A stretch of DNA of 64,000 nt, from assembly GCF_039521325.1 (NCBI RefSeq), contig NZ_BAAACD010000045.1. One strand, written 5' to 3'. Positions within the stretch are counted from its first letter, which is position 1. Each line of letters starts with the position of its first letter. Under the pieces are notes generated by a model. The model worked only from the letters and a program-made list of their open reading frames with translations. It was not told the origin of the DNA and did no database searches. A program made the position numbers and the translations under genes. The DNA comes from Clostridium_X cadaveris (GTDB lineage: Bacteria; Bacillota; Clostridia; Clostridiales; Clostridiaceae). Positions 9,394 through 18,339 of the stretch are shown in pieces.

Positions 9394-9852
9394 TTAATTT
9401 CTTTGATCTCTTACAGCTTTAACTTCTGCTATGATAGCGTCAACATCTAGAACCATTTCCATCATTCCACATTGCTCATCATAAACAGCAGCATCACACT
9501 CGTCTTTTATTTCTGGCTCAACTACATGATATACATCTAGATTTAAAGCCACACCTGCTAAAGGTCCTGCATAAGTTGGGTCTCCAAGGACTACTGTTTC
9601 TGCAGATAATCCTGAAGCTTCAGCTTCTGCTCCTCCTAAAACAACTACTACATTTTCAGCACCGTGCTTGTCAGCAAGGTCCTTAACTCTTTGTTGGATC
9701 TCCAGATCCATAGCTCCCGCAGCTGTTCAGACGAAACATTCTGTAGAAGCAAATATTACATCAGCTCCAGCGCTCTTAACACAAGCTTCAATAGCTGGTC
9801 CTGGTATTCCATCTCTATCACCTATAGCGATAACTTTCTTTCCTTGTAACAT
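9394..9852 (-). CDS. grdA: Glycine reductase complex protein A, selenoprotein GrdA
   Basis: The gene runs from an ATG at 9852 (ribosome binding site GGAGA 7-8 nt upstream) through an in-frame TGA at 9727-9729, giving 152 residues with Sec42 in the family motif C-F-V-U-T-A-A-G-A-M-D-L-E. This small acidic protein carries the carboxymethyl group on selenocysteine between protein B and protein C and is re-reduced by thioredoxin. An annotation that treats TGA as stop would miss the N-terminal 47 residues and start at 9711. It is flanked by grdE and grdB. Confidence 0.97.
9695..9710 (-). promoter_or_regulatory. Candidate bacterial SECIS hairpin of grdA
   Basis: A perfect 6-bp stem (minus strand TGGATC/GATCCA) with loop TGGA begins 16 nt after the Sec TGA. 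It has the loop G at position two expected for SelB recognition. Confidence 0.65.
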
Positions 9853-9900
9853 TTTCTTCATCTCCTTCTATATACAATTACTAATTTTTAATATTAAATC

Positions 9901-11196
9901 TTAAAGTCCTTTTGCAGATAAGTAGTTAAATCCTACTTCTGAAGTTGCACCTGTTATAACTTGAATTTCTGCATTTATAGATCCATCTTCTCTTAAACTT
10001 CCAACGTATCCTCCAGCTATTATGTTAGCTGCTTCTGGATGTCCTATTACCTTCTTCATTGGAGGTAATGTTACAACTTCATTAGCATTTCCACCTGTTA
10101 CAACTGCATCAGCCTTTGGAGTTGAGTCTGCTAATGATTGAGAGCATCCATCTTGTCCTGCATATTCATCAGTTATAAGAACTGTCTTGATTCCCTTGTC
10201 AGTTATCTTGTTACAGTTCATAACTAAGTCTGCATCTGGATTTCCGAATCCTTCTTCGGATATTATAACTGCATCTGCTCCTAAATATTCAACTAGCTTA
10301 GCAGTCATATTTGAACTTCTTTCCTTGTCTGCAAGATAAACATTTTCGTTTGTTATTATGCAGCCTAAGAAGTTAAAGTCTTTTCCATGTCTCTCATACA
10401 AATCAGTTATTACTGGTTGATTCATATGAACATAGCTTGGGTTCTTATCACATGCAGATACACAGTTTCCTGAAACTATGGCTCCGTCAAACACTTCTGT
10501 TGGATAAATGAAAGTAGGTATTATCTTCTTCGCATCTACTCCATATACATATGTGTCATGTAATAATCCTTGAGTTTGAAGCATATATACATAAACTACC
10601 TTTGGTAGATCTGGATATTGCTTAACTTGCTCAAGTAATGGTAAAGTTTCATAAGTCTTTATTTCATCTGGCTCAACATTTCTTCCTGCTTCGCCTAAGT
10701 ATGTTGCAGCTTTAAATCCTATCATTCTTAAAGCTTCTTCATGCTCATGTTGATGAACGCCATCTTTTGGCTCAACTACTGCAACTAAGTTATTAGTCTT
10801 TGAGAATGGAGTATATTTTGCTCCTTCTCCGCACATGTCGATGATTCCTTCTTGGAAACCAACAACCTTACCTGTAGTAACTACTGCTGCTCCCTTTAAA
10901 ACGTGAGTTCTTCCAGATCCAACAGTGTCAACCTTGTTGATGAAGCCTGGGAATATTCCACCCTTTCCTTCAACTTTTACTCTAGGTTCTACTACGTCTT
11001 TAACTGGTATTATTCTTACTTCCTCTCCTGGTCTTACGATATCAAAGTCTATAGACTTTATTCTTTCGTCACCAGAAACAGCTTGTAATAATTCCTCTTT
11101 ATTGATGTAAAGAGTTCCATTTTCTACCTTTGTGTCATTTCCAAATTGCATGTCTTTAATAAATATATTGCCTAATTCTAGACGCAAAGCCTTCAC
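9901..11196 (-). CDS. grdE: Glycine reductase component B precursor (alpha/beta), GrdE
   Basis: The 431-residue proprotein is cleaved autocatalytically between Asn244 and Cys245 in 'SGNCVSACDKN'. Cys245 becomes the pyruvoyl group that forms a Schiff base with glycine; the two products are the ~25 and ~22 kDa subunits of protein B. The site, total length and operon position all match the family. The ATG has an upstream GGGAGGTG ribosome binding site, and a 9-bp hairpin lies in the spacer after trxA. Confidence 0.96.
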   Translation of the reverse strand: MKALRLELGNIFIKDMQFGNDTKVENGTLYINKEELLQAVSGDERIKSIDFDIVRPGEEVRIIPVKDVVEPRVKVEGKGGIFPGFINKVDTVGSGRTHVLKGAAVVTTGKVVGFQEGIIDMCGEGAKYTPFSKTNNLVAVVEPKDGVHQHEHEEALRMIGFKAATYLGEAGRNVEPDEIKTYETLPLLEQVKQYPDLPKVVYVYMLQTQGLLHDTYVYGVDAKKIIPTFIYPTEVFDGAIVSGNCVSACDKNPSYVHMNQPVITDLYERHGKDFNFLGCIITNENVYLADKERSSNMTAKLVEYLGADAVIISEEGFGNPDADLVMNCNKITDKGIKTVLITDEYAGQDGCSQSLADSTPKADAVVTGGNANEVVTLPPMKKVIGHPEAANIIAGGYVGSLREDGSINAEIQVITGATSEVGFNYLSAKGL

Positions 11197-11227
11197 CTCC
11201 CAAATAATTTGAAAGTTTTTTATTATT

Positions 11228-11263
11228 AACTAGAATCATCTCTATATTGAGACAATTCTAGTT
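11228..11263 (-). other. Intercistronic hairpin between trxA and grdE
   Basis: Nine-bp inverted repeat (11228-11236 with 11255-11263) with a smaller nested TCTC/GAGA pairing. No U-tract follows on the minus strand, so a stability or processing role is more likely than termination. Confidence 0.5.
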
Positions 11264-11278
11264 ATAACCTTCTTTAAA

Positions 11279-11608
11279 TTATAATGTTTCGTAATATGTT
11301 TTTATAAAATTCTCTACATCGTCAAGAGTTGCTATCTTGTCTGGAGTTATAGTTGCAACTTTTTCTCCACCATTGTAGATTATCATTGTTGGTAGTCCTA
11401 AAACTTTTTGAGCTATAGCAAGTCTTCTTGCTGCTCCGATATTTAAAGATGCGAATTTGATCTTGTCAGCATATTTTTCTTCTAATCCATGTACTCCTGG
11501 CATTAATTCTTTACAAATTTCACATTTGTCTCCCCAGAAATCAACAAATACAGGTTTGTCGCTTTGTAGCACCTCTGCTTCAAAGTTATCCTTATTTAAT
11601 TCTATCAT
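11279..11608 (-). CDS. trxA: Thioredoxin of the glycine reductase system
   Basis: The ATG at 11608 is chosen for its AGGAGTG ribosome binding site; the in-frame extension to 11668 has none. The 109-residue thioredoxin fold has the redox motif C29-E-I-C32 in 'WGDKCEICKE' instead of the usual WCGPC, a variant typical of thioredoxins embedded in grd operons. The cis-proline 'GLPTM' is present. It should supply electrons to reduce GrdA after each turnover, and is itself reduced by the TrxB encoded immediately upstream. Confidence 0.93.
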   Translation of the reverse strand: MIELNKDNFEAEVLQSDKPVFVDFWGDKCEICKELMPGVHGLEEKYADKIKFASLNIGAARRLAIAQKVLGLPTMIIYNGGEKVATITPDKIATLDDVENFIKTYYETL

Positions 11609-11687
11609 TCTGATCACTCCTATATTTTTATTTATTAGAGGATAGCCAGCTTTAATCCAGCCATCCATTTAATACACATTTAATTTT

Positions 11688-12611
11688 TTAGAAATTCTCT
11701 TCTACATACTTTTCAGCATTTGTTGCTGCTATAGCACCATCTGCTGCTGCAGTAATAACCTGTCTTAAAGACTTTTGTCTGATGTCTCCTGCTGCAAATA
11801 CTCCTGGTATTCCAGTATTCATCTCTTCATCAGTGATTATGTCTCCTCTTTCATTCATATTAACCTTGCCCTTGAATAACTCTGATATAGGTAAAAATCC
11901 AACGAATACGAAACATCCATCAACTTTTACATCAGATAATTCTCCAGTCTTAACATTTTTTACAACTAAGCCTTCTAAAATTTCATCACCCTTAGCTTCT
12001 GTAACTACGCTATCTAATATGAATTTAATTTTTGGATTATTTTGTGCTTTTTCCACCAAAGATTTTGCTGCTCTAAATTGGTCTCTTCTATGAATTATAG
12101 TTACACTGTCAGCAAATTTTGTTAAGTATATAGCTTCTGTTATAGCTGAGTCTCCTCCACCTATAACTGCAACGTCAAGTTCTGTAAAGAAGTCTGCATC
12201 ACAAGTTGCACAGTAAGAAACTCCCTTTCCTCTTAGTTCTATTTCATTAGTGAATCCACCAAGTCTTGGTTGAGCTCCTGTAGCTATTATTATAGTCTTA
12301 CCTTGGTATTCTTCTTTTCTTCCCTTTAAAGTTTTTGTCTTACTTTCTAAATCTATGTCTACTATTTCGTCTTTTACAAATTCTGTTCCAAAGCTTTCTG
12401 CTTGGCTTCTCATTCTCTCAATAAGAGTAGGTCCTGTACAATCTAAGATAGATCCAGGGTAATTTTCAAGTTCATCAGTAGTAGCTGCCTGTCCACCGAA
12501 TTTTCCTCTTTCAATTACTAATGTTGTCATTTTTGATCTTCCTGCATATAATGCTGCAGATAAACCTGCTGGTCCTCCACCAATTATGATGGTATCATAA
12601 ATCTTTGACAT
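11688..12611 (-). CDS. trxB: Thioredoxin reductase
   Basis: The 307-residue flavoprotein has the FAD-binding GGGPAG (11-16), the redox pair C134-A-T-C137-D, the NAD(P)H-binding 'VIGGGDSA' and the C-terminal 'GVFAAGDIRQKSLRQVITAAADGA'. It transfers electrons to the atypical thioredoxin encoded next in the operon. The NADPH-binding 'HRRDQFRA' arginines are present. Function is confidently assigned from motifs and context. Confidence 0.96.
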   Translation of the reverse strand: MSKIYDTIIIGGGPAGLSAALYAGRSKMTTLVIERGKFGGQAATTDELENYPGSILDCTGPTLIERMRSQAESFGTEFVKDEIVDIDLESKTKTLKGRKEEYQGKTIIIATGAQPRLGGFTNEIELRGKGVSYCATCDADFFTELDVAVIGGGDSAITEAIYLTKFADSVTIIHRRDQFRAAKSLVEKAQNNPKIKFILDSVVTEAKGDEILEGLVVKNVKTGELSDVKVDGCFVFVGFLPISELFKGKVNMNERGDIITDEEMNTGIPGVFAAGDIRQKSLRQVITAAADGAIAATNAEKYVEENF

Positions 12612-12648
12612 ACTAATCCTCCTACTTGTGTATTTTTTTCATTGCTCT

Positions 12649-13032
12649 TTAAAGATTAAGAGCATTTTTTATTAAATCCATATCTATTAGTTCAAAGTCC
12701 TCTAGTATGGATTGTGTCCATTTTGGTGTTTTAGCCATGTTTAAAAACTTTTGAGTTGTATTTATAGAATCCTCTATTATAGCAAGTGAGTCAAAATCTA
12801 ACTTCCCTTTTTCCTTAGAAATAAGGATTGTCCTATATGGAGTTTCATTAGGTTTTACACTGCTCATAAGAGGATGAGTTAACAACCTGTGACCCTCATG
12901 TATTCGATTTCTAACCATGCACATAATATCCAAAACCTCTGTTTCTTTGTACTCTACCTCGTATCTGTCCTCAAATGTTTTTTTGCTTAGTGGATTGTTA
13001 GTAAGTATTATACATGGTTCTATCATATGCAT
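12649..13032 (-). CDS. grdX: GrdX family protein
   Basis: The 127-residue protein is recognised as GrdX by sequence character ('CIILTNNPLSKKTFE' start, 'VRNRIHEGHRLLTHPLMSSVKPNETPYRTI') and by its place as the first gene of a glycine reductase operon, right after the glycine riboswitch. Its biochemical role is not known; no catalytic motif is seen. A second ATG two codons in (13026) is an alternative start; AAAGGA upstream favours 13032. Confidence 0.88.
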   Translation of the reverse strand: MHMIEPCIILTNNPLSKKTFEDRYEVEYKETEVLDIMCMVRNRIHEGHRLLTHPLMSSVKPNETPYRTILISKEKGKLDFDSLAIIEDSINTTQKFLNMAKTPKWTQSILEDFELIDMDLIKNALNL

Positions 13033-13084
13033 CTGATTCCTTTCATCGTGAAATTATTACTTATTTTTACAAATAAATTTAAAC

Positions 13085-13125
13085 AAAAAAGACAGAAATC
13101 TAAAGTTTCCCTTTAGCTCTGTCTT
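13085..13125 (-). terminator. Riboswitch-controlled intrinsic terminator before grdX
   Basis: On the minus strand an 8-bp outer stem (13089-13096 with 13118-13125) and a 6-bp inner stem (13100-13105 with 13111-13116) are followed directly by U6. It sits between the second glycine aptamer and grdX, as expected for transcriptional control of the operon. Confidence 0.8.
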
Positions 13126-13288
13126 GTTACCTGAGAGATTTGCTCCTTCGGTGCGTAAACCCGCTTTCCAGAGTTGTGTCCATTCTCGATACATTTGCCT
13201 GAGAGCTTCATGATGTATGGGAATACATCACTTATTCCTTCGGCTATTCTTTTTCAGAATCATCTCCCGAGAATTTCATTCACAGCTA
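13126..13288 (-). ncRNA. Tandem glycine riboswitch (gcvT type)
   Basis: On the minus strand two consecutive aptamers are visible. The first contains 'ATAGCCGAAGGAATAAGT' and 'GCTCTCAGGCAAA'; the second contains 'GCACCGAAGGAGCAA' and 'ATCTCTCAGGTAAC'. These are the conserved CCGAAGGAG and CTCTCAGG blocks of the class. The arrangement of two aptamers, a terminator and then grdX indicates glycine-induced antitermination of the whole grd operon (inferred from known examples of the class). Confidence 0.93.
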
Positions 13289-13305
13289 TTTGTTTTTACA
13301 TCTTT

Positions 13306-13311
13306 ATTATA
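13306..13311 (-). promoter_or_regulatory. -10 element of the grd operon promoter
   Basis: A perfect TATAAT on the minus strand lies about 20 nt upstream of the first riboswitch aptamer. No good -35 is seen at 16-18 nt, so the promoter is only partly supported. Confidence 0.5.
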
Positions 13312-13474
13312 TACTAGGTTTATAACTTTTACCATGAAATTTTCTAATAATTCTATTTGTTTTTATAATAGCATTTATTCTTAAAATTTATAAAAAAACT
13401 ATTTTTCCCGATTTTCTGTCTAATTATGATAATGTTTACATTTGTAGTTTGTGAAAAATGTGGTTTTAATTAGA

Positions 13475-13511
13475 AAAGTCTTTAAATAATTAAACGTTAT
13501 TTAAAGACTTT
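13475..13511. terminator. Terminator downstream of degV
   Basis: Fifteen-bp inverted repeat (13475-13489 with 13497-13511) in the gap between the grd promoter and degV, with T-rich flanks on both sides. It should end degV transcription and insulate the grd promoter. Confidence 0.75.
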
Positions 13512-13531
13512 TTAATTTTATAATAACACTA

Positions 13532-14368
13532 TTAATCTTTTATAAAAAAAACCCCAACTGCATCTGGCCCCGAATGAGTTCCAACAACACATCCAACCTT
13601 TTGCTCTATAACTTCAAAATCTTTCTCCTGCAATTTTTTAAGAACCACTTTTTTCATATCTCCACCTGGAGCTTCTAGTAATATCACAGGAGTTCCTTGT
13701 TTTACTTTTTTATCTTCTAAATAATCAGTTACAGCTTTAATAGCTTTTTTTGTTCCTCTTACCTTATCTATAACCCCTATCTCACCATCTCTTATGGCAA
13801 GCATAGGTTTTATACTTAAAACATTTCCTATAAAACCTGCTGTTTTTGATAATCTTCCACCCTTTATCAAGTGTTCTAGAGAATTAAAAGCAAGCATATT
13901 GTCCACCTTTGGAATACATTCTAAAATTTCTTTTTCTATTTCCTTTAAATTCATTCCCTGCTCCATCAATTTTCCTGCATAGATAACTAATATCCCAAGT
14001 CCTGAAGTTACGTTCTCAGAATCTATTATAACTATATCTTCTGATGAAAGCATATCTCTTGCTATACATGCTGATTGATATGTTCCGCTAAACTTCGAAC
14101 CTATGCCTATATAAATTATTTTATACCCATCTTCTATATTTTCCTTAAAACAGTCATAAAATCTTTGAGGGTTTATTTGAGATGTTGTAGGAAATTCAAC
14201 TCCTTCTTTTATTTTAGCTATTAATTTATCAAAAGTCATATCGACTCCATCATAATAGCTTTCTTCTCCAAAATTAACTATAAGGGGTAGCACTTCTATA
14301 TTGTATTTTTCAACGATGTCTTTACTTAAATCTGACGTACTATCTGTTATAATTTTTATTTTTTCCAT
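13532..14368 (-). CDS. DegV family fatty-acid-binding protein
   Basis: The 278-residue protein has the DegV signature 'IITDSTSDLSKDI' at the N-terminus, 'TTSQINP' and 'GSKFSGTYQSA', which line the fatty-acid pocket in the family. DegV/FakB proteins present fatty acids to the kinase FakA; no fakA is in the window. ATG at 14368 follows GGAGAGGA. It is co-directional with trmL, 22 nt apart, and likely co-transcribed. The individual substrate is unknown. Confidence 0.9.
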   Translation of the reverse strand: MEKIKIITDSTSDLSKDIVEKYNIEVLPLIVNFGEESYYDGVDMTFDKLIAKIKEGVEFPTTSQINPQRFYDCFKENIEDGYKIIYIGIGSKFSGTYQSACIARDMLSSEDIVIIDSENVTSGLGILVIYAGKLMEQGMNLKEIEKEILECIPKVDNMLAFNSLEHLIKGGRLSKTAGFIGNVLSIKPMLAIRDGEIGVIDKVRGTKKAIKAVTDYLEDKKVKQGTPVILLEAPGGDMKKVVLKKLQEKDFEVIEQKVGCVVGTHSGPDAVGVFFIKD

Positions 14369-14390
14369 CAATATAAATTCCTCTCCATCT

Positions 14391-14858
14391 CTATTTCATA
14401 TTTGGAAAATCTAGCTGTCTTAATGCTTCATACGCAACTAATGCTACAGTATTAGATAGATTCAAAGATCTTGTGCTTGATTCTATCATAGGAACTCTGA
14501 TGCATCCATTTGCAATATCCTCTCTTATATACTCTGGCACTCCACTTGATTCTCTTCCAAATATAATGAAATCTCCCTTTTTAAACTCTATATCAGTATA
14601 TATTTTACTTCTTTTTGTAGTTGATAAATAAAAGTTTCCTTCTTTATATTTTTCCCTAAAATCTTCATAGCTTTCATGAATCTCTAAATCAAGATACTGC
14701 CAATAATCAAGTCCTGCTCTTTTTAAGTGCTTTTCATCTAAACTAAATCCAAGAGGTTTAATAAGATGAAGTTTCGAATTAGTAAGAACACATGTCCTTG
14801 CTATATTTCCTGTGTTTTGTGGTATTTCTGGTTGATATAAAACTATATTTAAATTCAT
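14391..14858 (-). CDS. trmL: tRNA (cytidine/uridine-34 2'-O)-methyltransferase
   Basis: The 155-residue SPOUT methyltransferase has 'LYQPEIPQNTGNIARTC' at the N-terminus, 'IIFGRESSGVPEYI' and 'PMIESSTRSLNLSNTVALVAYEALRQ', the knotted SAM-binding motifs of TrmL/CspR. It methylates the wobble ribose of tRNA-Leu in known members. Length is normal for the family. The ribosome binding site GGAGGGA precedes the ATG. Confidence 0.93.
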   Translation of the reverse strand: MNLNIVLYQPEIPQNTGNIARTCVLTNSKLHLIKPLGFSLDEKHLKRAGLDYWQYLDLEIHESYEDFREKYKEGNFYLSTTKRSKIYTDIEFKKGDFIIFGRESSGVPEYIREDIANGCIRVPMIESSTRSLNLSNTVALVAYEALRQLDFPNMK

Positions 14859-14978
14859 ATAAGTCCCTCCATGTATCCTAAAATGACATATAGATACATA
14901 AAATATATTACTCTAAATCATGAGTGTAGTAAAGTTTTGAATTAAAGTTCATAAATAATATACAATTTAATTATTACT

Positions 14979-15025
14979 AAAAAACAAAAATTAGGCATAG
15001 AAAGTTTTAAATATCCATGCCTAAT
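14979..15025 (-). terminator. Terminator after the transglutaminase operon
   Basis: Nine-bp stem (14990-14998 with 15017-15025) followed on the minus strand by a T-rich tract (TTTTTGTTTTT), 12 nt after the end of the transglutaminase gene. Confidence 0.75.
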
Positions 15026-15036
15026 ACTAGTTTAAA

Positions 15037-17160
15037 TTACTTTTTAAAATATTTATTTTCAAAATATCCTACTTTATTCAGATGTTTTTTTAAGTAATCG
15101 TCTAATATATTTAAAACTTCTTCTCCTTTTATATATGATTCTTCTCCTCCATAATATTCTTTATAACAGCACTCTACTAAATTTATGATAGTTTCTCTTA
15201 ACTTATCATCCTTGATGCTATATGCAAACTCTAGATCTGTCATATATTTTTTCTTTTCTATCCCTGCTTGTCTAAGTCTTCTCAAGCAATAATAGTATAT
15301 ATCTGAAGGTACAGTATACCCTCTAAGTCTCTTCTTTACTGCCTTTGCTTTTAAAAGTCTAAAAGTTATACAAGTTATCAAGGCTGCAATCAAAGATAGA
15401 TAAACAAAAACTTTTAAATCTTTACTTCCACCTTTTTCTACATTTAATTCTTCACTAATGTCTTCCCCATGTTCATGGTTTGTATCGTTTTCTGGATTTA
15501 TTTGATTATCTCCTGTATTTTCTGATTGATTAGATAAAGTACCTTGAGTCTGTTCAGATATTGTAGTTGAAGCATCTACTGAAATCCATCTGTTATCTTG
15601 TTCATCTATAAGAACTTCACTCCACGCATGAGCATCTTCATTAGTCACATAAATTTCTTTAGAAGGCTTAATGTTCTCTCCTATTTTAAATCCTTCTACA
15701 TATCTTGCTGGCACTCCAGCTATTCTACTCATAATTGTTAGTGCAGATGCAAAATAAACGCAATACCCCTTTTTTTCAGTGAAAAGAAAATAATCTATAA
15801 AGTCTTCCTTCTCTTCATTCTCTCCCACTGTTGTAGAATAGGTGTAGTTCCTCTCTAAATAATCTTTTATAGCCATAGCCTTTTCATAGTTTGTGCTTTT
15901 TCCTTTTGTTATATCTCTAGTGAGTTCCTTGGTTCTATCTGTTATTGAGAGAGGCAACTGGAGATATGGTATACTTATATCTTCATTTTTTTCTTCGTCA
16001 TAATAATTTTTGTCTCTTGTATATTCTATAGTATAAACATTACCCTTTTTCTCCTCTGATAAAAAGCTATTGTCTATTTTGTCTTTATATATCCGGCCCG
16101 ATTGTAAATTTATATTTTTTGTATTTAATGGTGAAAATAATGTGCTGGTTTCCATTCCCACTTGATTTATATTTATCTCTAAAAAATCTTTTTTTTCATT
16201 TGATTTCGCTGCATTTAATCTGTTATATTCCTTAAAACTGTCCTGCCAAGAGTTTCCATCATAATAATCTCTTACACTTCCTCGCAGATATAATCCCTTA
16301 TAGTCTCCTGTTATTCTTAAAATCCTATTTTTATTTATATTTATACTTCCTCCTAGAGTTTTCGAAGAATCACTATATCCCGAATAGCTTAAGTCATATT
16401 TTGTAGATTCATTTATAGCTCCAGATCCGTTAGTTCTTAACATAGACATCATTTTCTTTTCTATAAAGCTTTGATATTTCCCTTCCTTTCCTAAAGGAAT
16501 CACATTTATAATCATAGCTATTATAACAGCTGATGAAATTACTCTAAAAATCACAGATGAATCTTTTATACTATTTCTTATATTAGAATTATGAATATAT
16601 TTTAAAAATGTATTCTGCTCATTAATACCTAGTGCAATTATATTTACCATCATGAACGATATCATTGATCCTCTGATTAATTTCTCATACCCTATATAGT
16701 AAAAAAACATCATAAATACTAAATTTATATACACAATAAAGTTTAGTTTGTGATTCTTTGCAAGACTAAAAAATATCATTACTATAGGTGGCAATACCAA
16801 CAATACAATATATTTATATTGACTAAAGAAAGTTGGTCTTCTTTGTGCCACCAGTTCATTTATATTTACTATATTATAAACTATATCCTTAGTTATAGAA
16901 GTATAAACATTTTCTCTAAATATCAATACTAAAAATATCAATACAACTAAAATGGATATTATGACATAGAACCTTTTCTTTTCCTCAAAAAAAACTTCTG
17001 AAAAAACAAAATATACTAGAAGGGATACTACAAATAAAACTGTTATGAAGACGTAGCTGAGATCTTGAATGTCATAACATTTTTTAAATAAAGATATTAT
17101 AAATATTGAATTTATATATACTAAAATTATTCCGAATTTATTCCTTTTGAAAAAATCCAC
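15037..17160 (-). CDS. TgpA-like membrane protein with extracytoplasmic transglutaminase domain
   Basis: The 707-residue protein starts at a GTG with GGGAGGGGG upstream. The N-terminal third holds about six hydrophobic segments (roughly residues 10-30, 37-56, 64-82, 115-135, 140-180, 205-222). The middle is a soluble extracytoplasmic region ending in a transglutaminase-like core with a complete catalytic triad: Cys467 (KKGYCVYFASA), His511 (DAHAWSEV) and Asp529 (WISVDAST). A Ser/Asn-rich linker, one more membrane span (about 581-600) and a DUF4129-like C-terminal tail follow. It forms an operon with DUF58 and MoxR genes. The natural substrate is unknown. Confidence 0.88.
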   Translation of the reverse strand: MDFFKRNKFGIILVYINSIFIISLFKKCYDIQDLSYVFITVLFVVSLLVYFVFSEVFFEEKKRFYVIISILVVLIFLVLIFRENVYTSITKDIVYNIVNINELVAQRRPTFFSQYKYIVLLVLPPIVMIFFSLAKNHKLNFIVYINLVFMMFFYYIGYEKLIRGSMISFMMVNIIALGINEQNTFLKYIHNSNIRNSIKDSSVIFRVISSAVIIAMIINVIPLGKEGKYQSFIEKKMMSMLRTNGSGAINESTKYDLSYSGYSDSSKTLGGSININKNRILRITGDYKGLYLRGSVRDYYDGNSWQDSFKEYNRLNAAKSNEKKDFLEININQVGMETSTLFSPLNTKNINLQSGRIYKDKIDNSFLSEEKKGNVYTIEYTRDKNYYDEEKNEDISIPYLQLPLSITDRTKELTRDITKGKSTNYEKAMAIKDYLERNYTYSTTVGENEEKEDFIDYFLFTEKKGYCVYFASALTIMSRIAGVPARYVEGFKIGENIKPSKEIYVTNEDAHAWSEVLIDEQDNRWISVDASTTISEQTQGTLSNQSENTGDNQINPENDTNHEHGEDISEELNVEKGGSKDLKVFVYLSLIAALITCITFRLLKAKAVKKRLRGYTVPSDIYYYCLRRLRQAGIEKKKYMTDLEFAYSIKDDKLRETIINLVECCYKEYYGGEESYIKGEEVLNILDDYLKKHLNKVGYFENKYFKK

Positions 17161-17178
17161 TGCTCCCCCTCCCAGCTT

Positions 17179-18339
17179 CTATTTTTTCTTCATCATTAAA
17201 TTCATATTAAAAGTTTTAATATGTTCTTCTTTAAGCTTATACCTTAACTTTTCTTCTGCTATTAAATAAAATATACATATGTGTCTAGAAATTCCCCTTA
17301 TTATTAGTAGAGAATCGATAAACTCTTGTGTAATTTTCCCTACTATAATTATAAACTGTTTTCCCAAGAATCTTTCATCAATAATATTTATCATATACTT
17401 TCCCATACTGATTTCGCCGCAGCTTTTATTCTCTAAAAAATATTCATTTATTCTTTGGATGTCTTTATGTGAATTTATCTTTATTTCACATGGTGGTGAA
17501 TTGTTTATATAAACACTATACACATCAATGTTTATACTAAATTCTTTTATGATAGACTCCGTAAAATCTATAAGTCGTTCTTCCATTATGCCTTTTAAAT
17601 CTAAAACATAATTTTCTTTATTCATATCAAGAAATATAAAACACTCTTTTCCAGATCTGTAGTTATAATTTTTTACTATGAGATTTCCCGTCTTTGCGCT
17701 AAGTTTCCAATTAATCCTTTTTACACTGTCGCCATATACGTATCTCCTCATTTCCCTTACATCATGCATATCTTCCATAGATGTATCATGACTATTCTGT
17801 GTATCTAACAAATTGAACCCTCCTGAATAGTCATCCTTAACTATACAATAAATTTTAGGATATACAATCACTTTGCTATGACTTTTTTCTTTTTTACTTA
17901 AGGTAAATATATTAAAATAGTCACTTATAAAAATTTCAAAATCATCTAAATCATAAATACCTCTATGATAAAATTTAATCTTATATTTTAAAAATTCTTC
18001 TCCATTAACTCCTAAACTTAGAGCTTCACCATCATAATTGTCTCCAGACTCTTCTATTACGTGTCTTTTAACTATCATATATGGAATTGAAAAAAAGCTT
18101 CTATTTTGTATATTAAGAGTTATCTCAACTTCATCACCGCTAAAATATATATTCTCATCTATACATACTGTAAATTTTATAGCAAAATAATTTACTCCAT
18201 TTATAATAGCTGCTAATATAAATATTGAAAATATGCTAAAGAAAAATCCAGTAGCTATATACCCTCCTTGCAAATAGTAAAATATAAATGATGCTATTAG
18301 TAAAAACATCATTCTTAGATTAACTTTAATTCCATTCAT
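17179..18339 (-). CDS. DUF58 domain protein
   Basis: The 386-residue protein has two N-terminal membrane segments and a soluble domain with the DUF58 hallmark 'DMHDVREMRRYVYGDSVKRINWKLSAKTGNLIVK' region, which resembles a vWA-like fold. It overlaps the MoxR gene by 14 nt and precedes the transglutaminase gene, the standard MoxR-DUF58-transglutaminase order. Such modules are thought to assemble or regulate envelope proteins, but the biochemical function is not established. Confidence 0.88.
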   Translation of the reverse strand: MNGIKVNLRMMFLLIASFIFYYLQGGYIATGFFFSIFSIFILAAIINGVNYFAIKFTVCIDENIYFSGDEVEITLNIQNRSFFSIPYMIVKRHVIEESGDNYDGEALSLGVNGEEFLKYKIKFYHRGIYDLDDFEIFISDYFNIFTLSKKEKSHSKVIVYPKIYCIVKDDYSGGFNLLDTQNSHDTSMEDMHDVREMRRYVYGDSVKRINWKLSAKTGNLIVKNYNYRSGKECFIFLDMNKENYVLDLKGIMEERLIDFTESIIKEFSINIDVYSVYINNSPPCEIKINSHKDIQRINEYFLENKSCGEISMGKYMINIIDERFLGKQFIIIVGKITQEFIDSLLIIRGISRHICIFYLIAEEKLRYKLKEEHIKTFNMNLMMKKK

